Source: Homarus americanus (Eukaryota; Arthropoda; Malacostraca; Decapoda; Nephropidae). From it: DNA of 64,000 nt. This document shows, in pieces, positions 22,852 to 33,780 of the stretch. Numbering within the stretch: the first letter of the stretch is position 1; each line of letters begins with the position of its first letter. The DNA is taken from positions 749,496 through 813,495 of the forward strand of contig NW_024755055.1 in assembly GCF_018991925.1 (NCBI RefSeq), written 5' to 3'. The notes under the pieces are model-generated. The model was not told the DNA's origin. It saw nothing but the letters and a program-made list of their open reading frames with translations, and did not search any database. Both the position numbers and the translations under genes were made by a program.

Positions 22852-22893
22852 CGACACAGTAACCCACAAATACACACCTTCATACCATTCAAC

Positions 22894-22925
<32 letters not shown>

Positions 22926-22960
22926 CATACATACATACATACATACATACATACATAGCA
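22816..22960. repeat. (CA)n and (CATA)n microsatellites
   Basis: CA at 22,818-22,846 and about 15 units of CATA at 22,897-22,957. Confidence 0.95.
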
Positions 22961-23202
22961 TCCACCGACGTATCGACAAGCTGTACGATATAGCATACGA
23001 CTAAATTACCTGTGCTGACGATGGTGTTTCCAGTAAGTGGTCGAGAGGTAACGAGACACCCACTCTCCTACCACCTGTTCCTTAGTTCAACTCTGTTTAT
23101 TTTCCACCACCTGTCCGACGCTCTGATATTTCCTGACAACACCAATTAAAGTTACGACTTGACGCATGGCAGATATGGTGAATTTAAGAGGATTTGTGGT
23201 TT

Positions 23203-23765
23203 AACCCTTTGAGGACGATGGTTTAACCCTTTTAGGACGATGTTTTAACCCTTTCAGGACGATGGTTTAACCCTTTATGGACGATGGTTTAACCCTTTGT
23301 GGAGGATGGTTTAACCCTTTGGGGACGATGGTTTAACCCTTTGAGGACGATGGTTCAACCCTTTTAGGACGATGGTTTAACCCTTTCAGGACGATGGTTT
23401 AACCCTTTGAGGACGATGGTTTAACCCTTTGAGGACGATGGTTTAACCCTTTTAGGACGATGGTTTAACCCTTTATGGACGATGGTTTAACCCTTTGAGG
23501 ACGATGGTTTAACCCTTTATGGACGATGGTTTAACCCTTTGAGGACGATGGTTTAACCCTTTGGGGACGATGGGTTAACCCTTTATGGACGATGGTTTAA
23601 ATCTTTGTGGAGGAGTTCAACCCTTTAAAGACGATGGTTTAAAGATTTTGTGGACGATGCTTTAACCCATTGTCGACGAGTTAAACCCTTTAAGAACAAT
23701 AGTTTAACCCTTTGTGGAGGATGGTTTAACCCTTTGAAGACGATGGTTTAACCCTCTAGGACTCA
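23203..23765 (-). repeat. 22-bp minisatellite family, locus 2 (inverted)
   Basis: About 25 units of exactly or nearly 22 bp, read on the plus strand as CCCTTTGAGGACGATGGTTT plus AA. The reverse complement is the same motif as locus 1. Variation is concentrated in the base run between CCCTTT and GGACGATGG. Family B MITE follows directly. Confidence 0.92.
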
Positions 23766-23809
23766 AAGGGTTAAGCAGATGCAACTTAAATTAGACTGAT
23801 GTTAAACAA

Positions 23810-23936
23810 ATGCAACCTCCATATAACGAACTGTATAGAGATGAAAGTCCGTTACATCGAGGGTCCGTTAGATGTGAATCCTCCCCCATCTAACGGATTA
23901 TATGAGAAATGTCCGTTATCAGGAGGTATCACTGTA
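23810..23936 (+). mobile_element. Family B MITE (pogo/Tigger-like ends)
   Basis: It starts with GCAACCTCCATATAACGAAC and ends with AGGAGGTATCACTGTA. The ends are inverted versions of an ACCTCCATATAACGGA-like sequence. Inside are GAAAGTCCGTTACATCGAGG and GTCCGTTAGATG, shared with the other family B copies. It lies between a 22-bp minisatellite and a polypurine block. Confidence 0.75.
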
Positions 23937-23939
23937 CTT

Positions 23940-24478
23940 AGGGGGGGAAGGGGGAGGGGGAGGGGTAGAGCAAAGGGGAAGGAGGGGAGAGGGGAAGGTA
24001 AAGTGAAGGGGAGAGAGGGAGGGTAAAACAAAGGGGAAAAGGAGGGAGAGGGGGGAGGGTGAAGCAAGGGGAGAAGGGGAAGGGGAGGGTAAGAGCAAAA
24101 GGGGGGAAGGGGAGAGGGAGTGGAAACCAAGGGAAGGGGAGTGAGCAAAGGGGAGAGGGAGAGGGTTAAAACAAGGGGGAGAGGGATGGGAAACAAAGGG
24201 AGGGAAGGGGGAGAGGGGGAGGGAGTAGAGCAAGGGGGGAAGGGGGAGGGGTAAGAGCAAGGGAGGGGGAGGGTAAGAGCAAGGGAGAAGGGAGAGGGAT
24301 TAAGAGGAGAAGGGGAGAGGGGTAAGAGCAAAGGGGGATAAGGGGAAGGAATGAGATAAGGAGGAAAGGAAATAAAAGGGGGGATGGGTGAGAGTGGACG
24401 GGAAGGGAGAAGGAGGGAAAATGGGTGAAGGAGGAAGAAAAATGGAAAGGGGAGGGCGAGAAGAAACGAAGGGAAGGG
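23940..24478. repeat. Polypurine block of about 540 bp
   Basis: Almost pure G/A with loose GAAGGGGAGAGGGTAA-like units. Several minus-strand Pro/Ser/Leu open frames are artefacts. Confidence 0.92.
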
Positions 24479-24580
24479 GGGTGGCTCCTTGTAAACAACC
24501 TCTAAGGTGTGAATACAGGTTATACTAAACGGTGGATGAAGGTCGACTTTCTAGTTACTGATATAAGATTGACGACCGTA

Positions 24581-24582
<2 letters not shown>

Positions 24583-24614
<32 letters not shown>

Positions 24615-24790
24615 ACGTGTGTGTGTGTATCTTATTTTTCCCAACTAAAGCTATATAACCACCCATCTACCACCACTAATAACCTACCAGCAACTACTAC
24701 CACAATCTCCCACCTACTACAACCCACTACCATCTCCCTCCACCTACCACCATCATCACTACCACCACCACCTACCAGCCACCAGCACCA
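24583..24790. repeat. (GT)n tract and CCACCTACCA-rich segment
   Basis: GT at 24,583-24,629, then CTACCACCA-type loose repeats up to the candidate exon at 24,795. Confidence 0.8.
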
Positions 24791-24794
24791 GCAG

Positions 24795-25106
24795 ATGACC
24801 TCGGCCAACCCAACAGGTCTGCCCGGGAAGGTACATAACGGATCTGCCATATTAGCTCCCGGTGCCAACTACAATTTACCACCTCCCTCTCAAGCCCCTC
24901 TCCCTACCCACTCCCTCTCAACTCCACATCCTCCCTCCCTCCTTCCCAACCCCTCTCCTTCCCCCCTCTCCCCTTCCCAAACTCTCCAGAACAGGTTTCC
25001 CCTCCTTCTTCCCCCCCTCATGGATAGTAAGCCCCCCCTGCACTCCCTCACCCCCACTGCACCGCACCCACTAGGGGGATCATACTCGTGCCCGCTGTCT
25101 CGCTTG
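24795..25106 (+). CDS. Candidate proline-rich coding exon of an unidentified gene
   Basis: The segment follows a possible acceptor (caccagcag) and ends at a possible donor GTATGT at 25107. It contains 104 codons with no stop and a whole number of codons. The translation begins MTSANPTGLPGKVHNGSAIL and continues through Pro/Ser/Leu-rich sequence to GGSYSCPLSRL. The first 35 residues are of mixed composition and look like real protein; the middle could be a pyrimidine-rich repeat that happens to stay open. No domain was recognised and no linked exons were found. It may equally be noncoding. Confidence 0.3.
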
Positions 25107-25640
25107 GTATGTGATTCGTGGTTTTTACCCAGTGTTTTGATTCGGTGATTTCTTGTTATTGTGTGATTAGCGATGTGATTGGGTGAAGCTTTAGTGTGAT
25201 TCGGTGTTTTTTTTACCTGATGTGATTCGCTAGTTTATAAGATTCGCTAGTCTATAAGATTCGTAATGGCTATTTAACTAGGTATATGAAGAACCCTTTT
25301 TGGTATGTGATTCAGGAAGATTCACAAGATTCGTTCAATGATTCGTTCGATTCGGTTCAGTGTTTAATCAGTTGAAGTTTGTGTTCAATGTTCAATAGTC
25401 TATGGAACAGATAAGCCTTAATACCTGTGTTTATATACATGCTGGAATATTTCAACACAAAAATGCAACCTGACTGCATGCAACTCTGAAAACTCACTAC
25501 CATTATCCTGGTCACCGATACCCATTATCATCCCCCCATAACCACCATTTTCACACTCACTACCATTTATCTACCACCATTGGCTTCTATCATCATCTAC
25601 CACAACCACCATCTCCCCTTCACTACCACCATTACCACTA
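25107..25640. other. Noncoding stretch with GTGATTCG-like repeats
   Basis: Degenerate TGTGATTCGTGG, TTCGGTGATT and AAGATTCGCTAGT segments to about 25,350, then complex sequence and CCACCATT-type runs. No gene found. Confidence 0.6.
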
Positions 25641-25850
25641 CCTTCACTATAACCATACATACATACATACATACATACATACATACATACATACATACAT
25701 ACAAAACCTCGGCCAAATTCTACTTCCATGCTAAAAAAATCCTCAAGTAAATGAAAGAAAAGTTACGGACGCACAAAGGGACGCACAGACGCACGAACGG
25801 ACGCACAGACGCATAAACGGACGCACAGACGCATAAACACTGACATAAAC
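25641..25850. repeat. (CATA)n and GGACGCACAGACGCATAAAC repeats
   Basis: About 13 CATA units at 25,647-25,702, then four 20-bp units at 25,767-25,840. Confidence 0.92.
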
Positions 25851-26084
25851 ACACACAGAGGAACAGCATACACTACATATCTCCCAAATTATATACATAT
25901 AACAATTAGGGCGTAAACGATAAAGGTTACACCCAGAATATAAGCCTTGTGGGCGGCTTGTGGGCGGATTCTGTAACCAGTAAGCCAGGAGACGCCCTTA
26001 GCACCCTTCTTTACCGTGGGCATCTCTCTCTCTCTCTCTCGGTCCGGTCTGAGTGCTGCCTAGGGTAGTTAGGTTGAGTCCCAA

Positions 26085-26900
26085 TACATCGTACTCAAAG
26101 GGTTAAAACATCATACTCAAGGGACATCATACTCAAGGGTTAAACATCATACTCAACGGGTTAACATCATACTCAAAGGTTCATCATACTCAAGGGTTAA
26201 AACATCATACTCAAAGGGTTAAAACATCATACTCAACGGGTTAAAACATCATACTCAACGGGTTAAAACATCATACTCAACGGGTTAAACATCATACTCA
26301 AGGGGTTAAACATCATACTCAACGGGTTAAAACATCATACTCAACGGGTTAAACATCATACTCAACGGTTAAAACATCATATAAGGGTTAAAACATCATA
26401 CTCAACGGGTTAAAACATCATACTCAAAGTGTTAAAACATCATACTCAACAGGGTTAAAACATCATACTCAACGGGTTAAACATCATACTCAAAGTGTTA
26501 AACATCATACTCAACGGGTTAAAACATCGTACTCAAAGGGTTAAAACATCATACTCAAAGTGTTAAAACATCATACTCAACGGGTTAAAACATCATACTC
26601 AAAGTGTTAAAACATCATACTCAAGGGTTAAACATCGTACTCAAAGGGTTAAAACATCATACTCAAAGGGTTAAAACATCATACTCAACGGGTTAAAACA
26701 TCATACTCAACGGGTTAAACATCATACTCAAAGTGTTAAAACATCATACTCAACGGGTTAAAACAAACATCATACTCAAAGGGTTAAAACATCATACTCA
26801 AAGGGTTAAAACATCGTACTCAAAGGGTTAAAACATCATACTCAACGGGTTAAAACATCGTACTCAAAGGGTTAAAACATCATACTCAACGGGTTAAAAC
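26085..26900 (+). repeat. 22-bp minisatellite family, locus 3
   Basis: About 37 units of GGTTAAAACATCATACTCAA plus 1-2 bases (CG, AG, AAG). The variants CATCGTACTC and AAGTGTTAAA recur in blocks, suggesting local homogenisation. Confidence 0.92.
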
Positions 26901-26924
26901 ACAGGTACCATACAGACACAAGAT

Positions 26925-27362
26925 ATAATCACACTTGATAGAAAATACAACTAGAACGGATGAATAAAAAGTGAATGTAAGATAACAAGAGATAACAAGA
27001 GTGAGAAAGAGAGATGAAATTGAGATAACAAGAGATAACAAGAGTGAGAAGAGATAGAATGTGAGATAACAAGAGTGAGAAGAGATAGAATGTGAGATAA
27101 GAAGCAGAAGAAAGAAAGAAGAAACTAATGAGGAATATAATAAGAGACAAGAACCTGATAAATACATAATGAGAATGGATGAATAAGAGAGAATGTGAAT
27201 AAATAAGATGAATAAGACAGAATGTGAATAAATAGATGGAAATTAAAACCAGAAAGGAAGTAAAATATAATAAGAATAGAGGAAACGACAGATCACACGG
27301 ACATACATACATACATACATACATACATACATACATACATACATACATACATACATACATAC
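26925..27362. repeat. A/G-rich repeats (GAGATAACAAGAGTGAGAAG) and (CATA)n
   Basis: Degenerate 20-25 bp units at 26,970-27,110 and GAATAAATAAGATGAATAAG-like units to 27,240, then about 15 CATA units at 27,302-27,361. Confidence 0.88.
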
Positions 27363-27919
27363 ACCTCATACACACACAAGCACACCTTCGAGGACGACCT
27401 GTATCCTATGCCAATAATCATGTGTAACGGAAGATTGGGCACTCCACCCTCTACACAAATACCTACCCCTCCCTCCTCCTCTCCACCCCCACCAATACTC
27501 CTCACCTCACCAACACCTCACTATCACCACCTACCCATCACCTCCAACACACCCCACCAACCCCCGCCTCCAACCCCACCAACACCGTCCACCACACTCA
27601 CCCTCCTCCCCCTCCAACCCCCCTTTTGGGAAGAACGAGGACAACTACAACATACATCTTGTTTCCACTCATGAATCCTTCCTCCTCCCCCCCTCTCTCT
27701 CTCTATATATATATTTACAGTAAGCTAAACCGGATGAAGTTTTATGTGGTAAGAGCTTTATTTCAGGTTTATGTCACATACAGTAAGCTTAGGTTAGTCA
27801 GTTAGATACGTCCTCACATCAGAGTCAAAACTTACGTAAAAAATCTCCGAGATTCTGTATCATACCTTAAGTCAGCCCAGATATGCTCTCACATTACCAG
27901 TTACGGGAAAGAAATTACA
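27363..27919. other. Noncoding stretch, C-rich left part
   Basis: CCACCAACACC-rich sequence at 27,440-27,620, then complex AT-rich sequence. No gene found. Confidence 0.55.
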
Positions 27920-28128
27920 TACAGTCCTCCTTCACTTCGTAAGTATAGGCTCGCATGTTGTGTGCAGTGTCGTAACCTTGTGTTTGTTTACATAGACAGA
28001 AGGAAAATTACAATAGTAAACATAATAAGGAATCAGTAAAACAATATTAAAACAAACATCTCAATGTAATGATCTGTGGAATGTTTATATGACGAGCCCC
28101 TGTAAACGCGCTAGTGAAGGGGACTGTA
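27920..28128 (+). mobile_element. Family A MITE, near-complete copy (209 bp)
   Basis: The left end is TACAGTCCTCCTTCACTTCG, decayed further in. The right end has GACGAGCCCCTGTAAACGCG then GGGGACTGTA. The interior (CCTTGTGTTTGTTTACAT, AAAACAATATTAAAACAAAC) matches the copies at 18,406 and 58,302. No coding capacity is seen. Confidence 0.85.
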
Positions 28129-28149
28129 CCATACTTAGCAGATAGATAC

Positions 28150-28275
28150 GTGTTGTGTTGTGTTGTGGTGTTGTATTGTGTAGTGCTGTTGTATTATGTG
28201 TTGTGTTGAGTTCTGTTGTGTCATGCTGTGTTGTGTTGTATGGTGTTGTGTTGTATGGTGTTGTGTTGCGTTGTA
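28150..28275. repeat. GTTGTGTTGTG degenerate pentamer tract
   Basis: TTGTG/TTGTA-type pentamers with T/C changes. Confidence 0.9.
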
Positions 28276-28379
28276 TACTGATGGGTGAGGTGACAAGTAG
28301 GGATGGTTCAAAGGAGTGGTGGTAGACCCGGTGTTATTATATACAAATGAAGGTCTTACACTTGCACAATAGTTTAGAA

Positions 28380-28472
28380 CGTGTGTGTGTGTGTGTGTGT
28401 GTGTGATGTAGTTCTTTATACATATGTGTGTACTTATAGTTTGCACACACACACACACACACACACACACTA
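28380..28472. repeat. Inverted pair of (GT)n and (CA)n tracts
   Basis: GT at 28,381-28,404 and CA at 28,444-28,470, separated by 40 bp. They could fold into a hairpin. Confidence 0.88.
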
Positions 28473-28565
28473 ACCCACTGGATTACTGGATTCCCAAAAC
28501 CTCTTGCATCAATATTTCCTTCGACATCACATAATCAGGACGCCCGATTGTCCCTACAACTTAAA

Positions 28566-28695
28566 CGGGTCAAGGGTGGTAGTTTAACCCTTTAACGATG
28601 ATAGGAGGGTAAAACATAGTCCTTAAAGGGTTAAATCATCGTCCTCAAAGGGTTAAATCATCGTTCTCAAAGGGTTAAATCATCGTCCTGAAAAG
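28566..28695 (+). repeat. 22-bp minisatellite family, locus 4 (short, partly inverted)
   Basis: Three good units of GGTTAAATCATCGTCCTCAA plus AG lie at 28,625-28,690. On their left a diverged unit sits in the opposite orientation (GTTTAACCCTTTAACGATGA). Confidence 0.8.
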
Positions 28696-28699
28696 GTTC

Positions 28700-29005
28700 A
28701 ATGGAGTAGAATTTGCACTGAAGGGAAGAGGAGAAAGGAGAGGAAGGGAGGAAAGGGAGGGGGGGGGAGAGGAAAGGAAGGGAGCGGAGGAGAGGAAAGG
28801 AGGGGAGCGGAGGGGAGAGGAAAGGAAGGGAGCGGAGGAGGAGGAGGGGAGCGGAGGAGAGGAAGGTGAAGAAGGGGAGAGGAGGAGAGAGAAGGAGCCA
28901 ACACACAGTGATCACATACGGAGGGAGGAGAGAGAGAAACAGAAAGGGAGAAGGGAGAGAGGAGGAAGGTGAAGGGGGGAGACGGGAGGGGAGGAAGGGA
29001 GCTAG
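28700..29005. repeat. Polypurine block with a ~120-bp duplication
   Basis: GGAGAGGAAAGGAAGGGAGC units. The segment containing ACACxxxGATCACA flanks (28,901 and 29,006) occurs twice, showing a larger duplicated unit. Confidence 0.85.
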
Positions 29006-29101
29006 TACACGGTGATCACAGAGATAATGGATCACATCCTGCTATTGCGTCAATGTCTCTACAGAGTGGCCACCTACTACACCTCCTGCAGCAGTGGATA
29101 T

Positions 29102-29143
<42 letters not shown>

Positions 29144-29202
29144 GTGTAAGAGTGTGTGAATATTTCAGGTAAGCTTAGCATCTGACACACACACACACAC
29201 AC
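29102..29202. repeat. (GA)n and (CA)n microsatellites
   Basis: GA at 29,104-29,139 and CA at 29,183-29,203. Confidence 0.93.
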
Positions 29203-29302
29203 ACCACTCTCCTCACGCCCCTATATCCACCACCCACACACACCGGGGGAAAAATGAAAGTGTGTGAGACGAGACAAAACTAAAAGGAGGGAGGCCCTAC
29301 CC

Positions 29303-29462
29303 ACATTTCACCTACTGGAGGGGGAGGGTGAGGAGGGAGGAGGGGTGAGAGGAAGGGGAGGGTGATGGGGGAGGTCAGAGAGGTCATGAGTGTTACGACA
29401 TAAGGCATCAATGGGGTGGGGTGAGGTGGTGGGGAGGGAGAGGGGATAGGGAGGGGGGGGGG
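29303..29462. repeat. G/A-rich low-complexity block
   Basis: GGGAGGGTGAGGAGGGAGGA-type sequence with several G runs. Confidence 0.85.
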
Positions 29463-29566
29463 TGCTGCATGTTGCAAGGAATCTCAGATTACTGTGCCAA
29501 AGGGCTCTCTCTCCAGACAAAAATTCAAGGGTGGCTGCATCCGAAAATCGTCATGACTGCGTAACC

Positions 29567-29734
<168 letters not shown>

Positions 29735-29799
29735 AACACACAGGTATGATAACAGCGTAAGATCACCTAGATAATAAAACACAATATACAAAATATCCT

Positions 29800-30712
29800 C
29801 CCTGCCTGTCTCCTCCTCCTGTCTCCTCCCTGCCTGTCTCCCTCCCCTGCTGTCTCTCTCTCCTGTCTCCCCAGCCTGTCTCCCTCCCTGCCTGTCTCCT
29901 TCCTTCCCCAGCCCACCTCTGCCTGCCCCTGACACCCTGAGCGGAAGGAGCAGACAGGAGGTAAGGAGGGAGGGAGGGAGCAGGAGGGGAAGGACAGACA
30001 GAGGGGAGCAGGAGGGAGGGGAGGGGAGGGAGCAGACAGGGGGAGGGAGCAGGGGAGGGTGTGAAGGGACAGGGGAGGGGGAAGGAGCAGGAGGAGGGAA
30101 GGGAGCAGGAGGAAGCAGCAGACGGAGGAAGGCAGCAGAGAAGGGAGGGGCAACAGACAGGAGGGAAGCAGCAGACAGGGAGGGAAGCAGCAGACAGGGG
30201 AGGGAAGCAGCAGACAGGAGGGAAGCAGCAGACAGGGAGGGAAGCAGCAGACAGGAGGAAGCAGCAGACAGGAGGGAAGCAGCAGACAGGGAGGAAGCAG
30301 CACAGGGGAGGGAAGCAGACAGGGAGGAAAGCAGCAGACAGGAGGGAAGGGCAGACAGGGAGGGAAGAGCAGACAGAGGGAAGACAGACAGGGGGAAGCA
30401 GCAGACAGGGGAGGGAAGCAGCAGACAGAGGGAAGAGCAGACAGAGGCAGCAGACAGGAGGGAAGCAGCAGACAGGGAGGGACAGCAGACAGGGGAGGAA
30501 GCAGCAGACAGGGAGGGAAGCAGCAGACAGGGAGGGAAGCAGCAGACAGGGAGGGAAGCAGGCAGACGGGAGGAAAGCAGCAGACAGGAGGAAGCAGCAG
30601 ACAGGAGGACAGCAGACAGGGAGGGAAAAGGCAAGACAGGGAGGGAAGCAGCAGACAGGAGGAAGCAAGGCAGAGGGAGGAAGCAGACAGGGAGGAAGCA
30701 GCAGACAGGAGA
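29800..30712. repeat. ~19-bp minisatellite GGAGGGAAGCAGCAGACAG
   Basis: About 35 units from about 30,110, preceded by related purine-rich sequence and, at 29,800-29,895, pyrimidine-rich CCTGCCTGTCTCCTCC units of opposite sense. Long open frames on both strands are artefacts. Confidence 0.93.
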
Positions 30713-30784
30713 TAGGACATTTTCCTTACACCCTATAATTATTACTGGTTACATTGTATGTTAATATACGGTATATCATGTTCA

Positions 30785-31265
30785 ATCAGTATTCAAGTTC
30801 AGCTTAGTATAGTATTTGTTCAGCTTAGTATAGGAGTGTCAGCTTAGTATAGTGAGGTTCGGCTTGGTATAGTGAGTGCAGCTTAGCATAGTGAGGTTCC
30901 AGCTTAGCATAGTGAGGGTTCAGCTTAGTATAGTAGAGTGTTCGCTTAGTATAGTGAGTGTTCAGCTTAGTATAGTGAGTGTTCGGCTTAGTATAGGAGA
31001 GTGTTCAGCTTAGTATAGTGAGTGTTCAGCTTAGTATAGTGAGTGTTCAGCTTAGTATAGTGAGTGTTCAGCTAGTATAGTGAGTGTTCAGCTTAGCATA
31101 GTGAATGTTCAGATTAGTATAGCGAGTGTTCGCAGTTTAGCATAGTGAATGTTCAGCTTAACATAGTGAATGTTCAGCTTAGCATAGTGAATGTTCAGCT
31201 TAGCATAGTGAGTTCAGCTTAGGTAGTGAGTGTTCAGCTTAGTATAGTGAGTGTTCAGCTTAAAC
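30785..31265. repeat. 21-bp minisatellite GTTCAGCTTAGTATAGTGAG
   Basis: About 22 units with GCATAGTGAA and shortened variants. The array has no coding potential. Confidence 0.95.
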
Positions 31266-31536
31266 ATACCCACACCCAAGGCTCAGTGTACCGAGTGTAG
31301 AACGGTAAGTACACAGTGTAGCAATAGAACCAGGGTGTAGTTGACCTTGTATAAGACTCCATGGTGATATATTATGCTCCACGTGTTATTATGCTCCAGG
31401 TGTTATGCTCACCTCCTGGCTTAGCTTGGCTTTCACTTTTTACAGCTATTTATATGTTTGTTTCTATGTCAGTTTAGTATTTATTTGTTTTGTGTTTGTA
31501 ATGTCGTTTTGTTATTAAGATAGAGGAGATAAGGGG
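31266..31536. other. Complex noncoding stretch
   Basis: Nothing recognised. Confidence 0.5.
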
Positions 31537-31606
31537 GGTGTGTGTGTGTGTGTGTGTGTGTGTGGGGTTGTGTGTGTGTGTGTGTGTGGGTGTGTGTGTG
31601 TGTGTC
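31537..31606. repeat. (GT)n microsatellite with GGG interruptions
   Basis: GT units broken by TGGGG and GGG. Confidence 0.95.
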
Positions 31607-31861
31607 AATGTCCCCCTATCACCTTAATCTAACCTACCTAAACACTGCACTTTCCTGTAATTAAGACACAGGCACTAATTACACCCCCCCTCTACTTACA
31701 GGTGACACCTTGCACCTGTACAAAGTTTCACTAGCGGACAATGAACCGATAGAAAACGCCTAAGAAAATGGTAAGTGAAAATAAATTGTTTTACTAAAAT
31801 TGTAATTAATATAAAATTACTATGATTTTAGGTACATATTTTCAGAGTGGATTTAAAGCTG

Positions 31862-31898
<37 letters not shown>
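31862..31898. repeat. (CA)n microsatellite at the LINE 5' boundary
   Basis: About 18 CA units directly abut the truncated retrotransposon. Confidence 0.95.
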
Positions 31899-31899
<1 letters not shown>

Positions 31900-32720
31900 C
31901 AACCTCTGACATTGTCCCAAATTTCCCTTCCATTACTCTAGGTCCGAACACACTCCAGGTTGTAGATTCCACGAAGCTCCTCGGCGTCACCATAGACAAC
32001 AAATCCACTGGAAACCACACGTCAGTGAAGTTGTCAAACTTCAGTTTGCCCCACCTCCCTCCGCCGACTCAAGTCCTCGGAGTTCTGCACGAGCTCTCAG
32101 TGCGTTTACACATTCATACTTCCCAAGCTCACCCATGCCTCCCCCACCTGGTCTTCCTCCCTAAATGCCACACAACGTAAACACCTAGAAAAAGTGCAAA
32201 AGAGGGCATGCAAGATTATTCTCTCCCCTTCCTACTCCACATATCAAGAAGCGCTCAACACACTGACCCTTTCGACTCTCACTGACCATCACCACGGCCT
32301 CATCTGCAAATTTGGTAAGAAGCTTCTACACCATCCCCGACACCGGCCCCTACTACCACCTGAGATCCCCTGTCCGAGAATTGCTGTTCGACACCACAAC
32401 CGCATCCAGCCCATACGTGCACGAACTGATCGCTATAAGAACAGCCCAGTCCCAACCATTGTAAAGATTATCAATAACATGTAATAAATCAGTGTATTCA
32501 CTCCCAGTAAACACTGCTCCCTACACTGTCACTATGTTGAAATGAACTGTATTTTGAGCTGATCCCCATCTAAGTTACTATATGTCTTATTTGTGTCACT
32601 TTTTGTTACTTGTATATTATTTGCAATTCGTAACCCATTCCCCAAATATGTAAATCAGATATTTTCAGCCTTCTGTCACAAGCTCTTTCAATAAACCGTT
32701 AACACATACACATATTATTA
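31899..32720 (+). mobile_element. Non-LTR retrotransposon (Jockey-type) 3' fragment, 5'-truncated and frameshifted
   Basis: The fragment starts right after a (CA)n tract. An early reading frame gives NTLQVVDSTKLLGVTIDN, typical of the region after the reverse-transcriptase core. One frameshift near 32,020 moves to the frame that encodes LRRLKSSEF, then FILPKLTHASPTWSSSLNAT and LEKVQKRACKIIL, ending at TAA 32482-32484. An AATAAA about 200 bases later (near 32,690) marks a likely 3' end. This is the usual C-terminal tail of Jockey-like LINE ORF2 proteins in arthropods. The frameshift, lack of RT catalytic motifs and truncation show a dead copy. Confidence 0.8.
32029..32484 (+). pseudogene. Reverse transcriptase C-terminal remnant
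   Basis: The open frame from 32029 to the TAA at 32484 carries the LINE ORF2 C-terminus, including QKRACKIIL, KFGKKLLHHPRHRPLLPP and RTDRYKNSPVPTIVKIIN. The catalytic FADD region lies upstream of the truncation and is missing. An in-frame TGA at 32026 and the change from the frame used at 31,953 show decay. No independent function is expected. Confidence 0.75.
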
Positions 32721-33084
32721 TTACATATATTATTATTACACACACACACACACACACACTTAACTGGTCAAGAATCTAGGGGTCTGGTCAACTAGGCAGA
32801 CAGACCCCGAGCCTAATAGCCCTGTCCTATTGGGGCCCAAACCTAACCATTACACCATTACAGTAATAACCTTCTCTGAGCCAGTCCATATGGTTAGGTT
32901 ATTAGGACTGAAACCCCCCCATTATAACCTGCCGGTCAAACAGCGCCTTAAATTCTCGAGGGTTTGAGAGTTAAAATAATCCCCGATTGGAAATTAGAGA
33001 GATGAGGGTTGCCATGTGGAGTAGACTTTACACTGAGACTCTAGCTTATCTTCAACTACTTGGTTCACTTAAGTTGCGACACTA
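32721..33084. other. Noncoding stretch
   Basis: A short ATT/CA tract (32,710-32,758), then complex sequence. No gene found. Confidence 0.55.
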
Positions 33085-33780
33085 ACAACGTGTAACAAGG
33101 AGGGAGGGAGGGAGGGTGAGAGGGCAGTGTAACAAAGAGGGAGGGAGGGGAGGAGGGTGGGAGGGAAAGATAGAGGGAGAGAGGCAGGTAACAAGGAAGG
33201 AAGGAGAGAGGGAGGGTAGTGCTGAGGGTGAGAGGGCAGGTAACAAGGGAGGGGAGGGAGAGAGGGGAGGGTAGTAAGGGAGGGTGAGAGGCAGTGTAAC
33301 AAGGAGGGAAGGAGAGAGGGAGGGTAGTAAGGAGGGTGAGAGAGCAGTGTAACAAGGAGGGAGGGAGGGAGGGTAGCAAGGAGGGTGGAGAGGTGGTGTA
33401 ACAAGGAGGAGGGTGGGAGGGTAGCAAGGAGGGGTGGGGAGGGCAGGTAACAAGGGGAGGGTGAGGGTAGTAAGGAGGAGGCAGTGTAACAAGGAAGGAA
33501 GGAGAGAGGGAGGGTAGCAAGGAGGGTGGAGAGGGCAGTGTAACAAGGAGGGAGGGAGGGTAGGCAAGGGAGGGTGAGGAGGGCAGGTAACAAGGAGGGA
33601 AGGAGAGAGGGAGGGTAGCATAGAGGGGTGAGAGGGCAGTGTAACAAGGAGGGAGGGAGGGAGGGTAGCAAGGAGGGTGAGAGGGCAGTGTAACAAAGAG
33701 GGAGGGAGAGAAATAAAGAGGGAGGGAGGGAGAGAGGGAGGGTAGCAAGGAGGGAGGGAGAGAGGAAAGGGGAACAGAAA
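33085..33780. repeat. Polypurine minisatellite (GTAACAAGGAGGGAGGGAGG)
   Basis: About 15 composite units of roughly 40-60 bp with GTGAGAGGGCAGTGTAACAA and GGAGGGTAGCAAGGAGGG. Three long minus-strand open frames are artefacts of composition. Confidence 0.93.
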
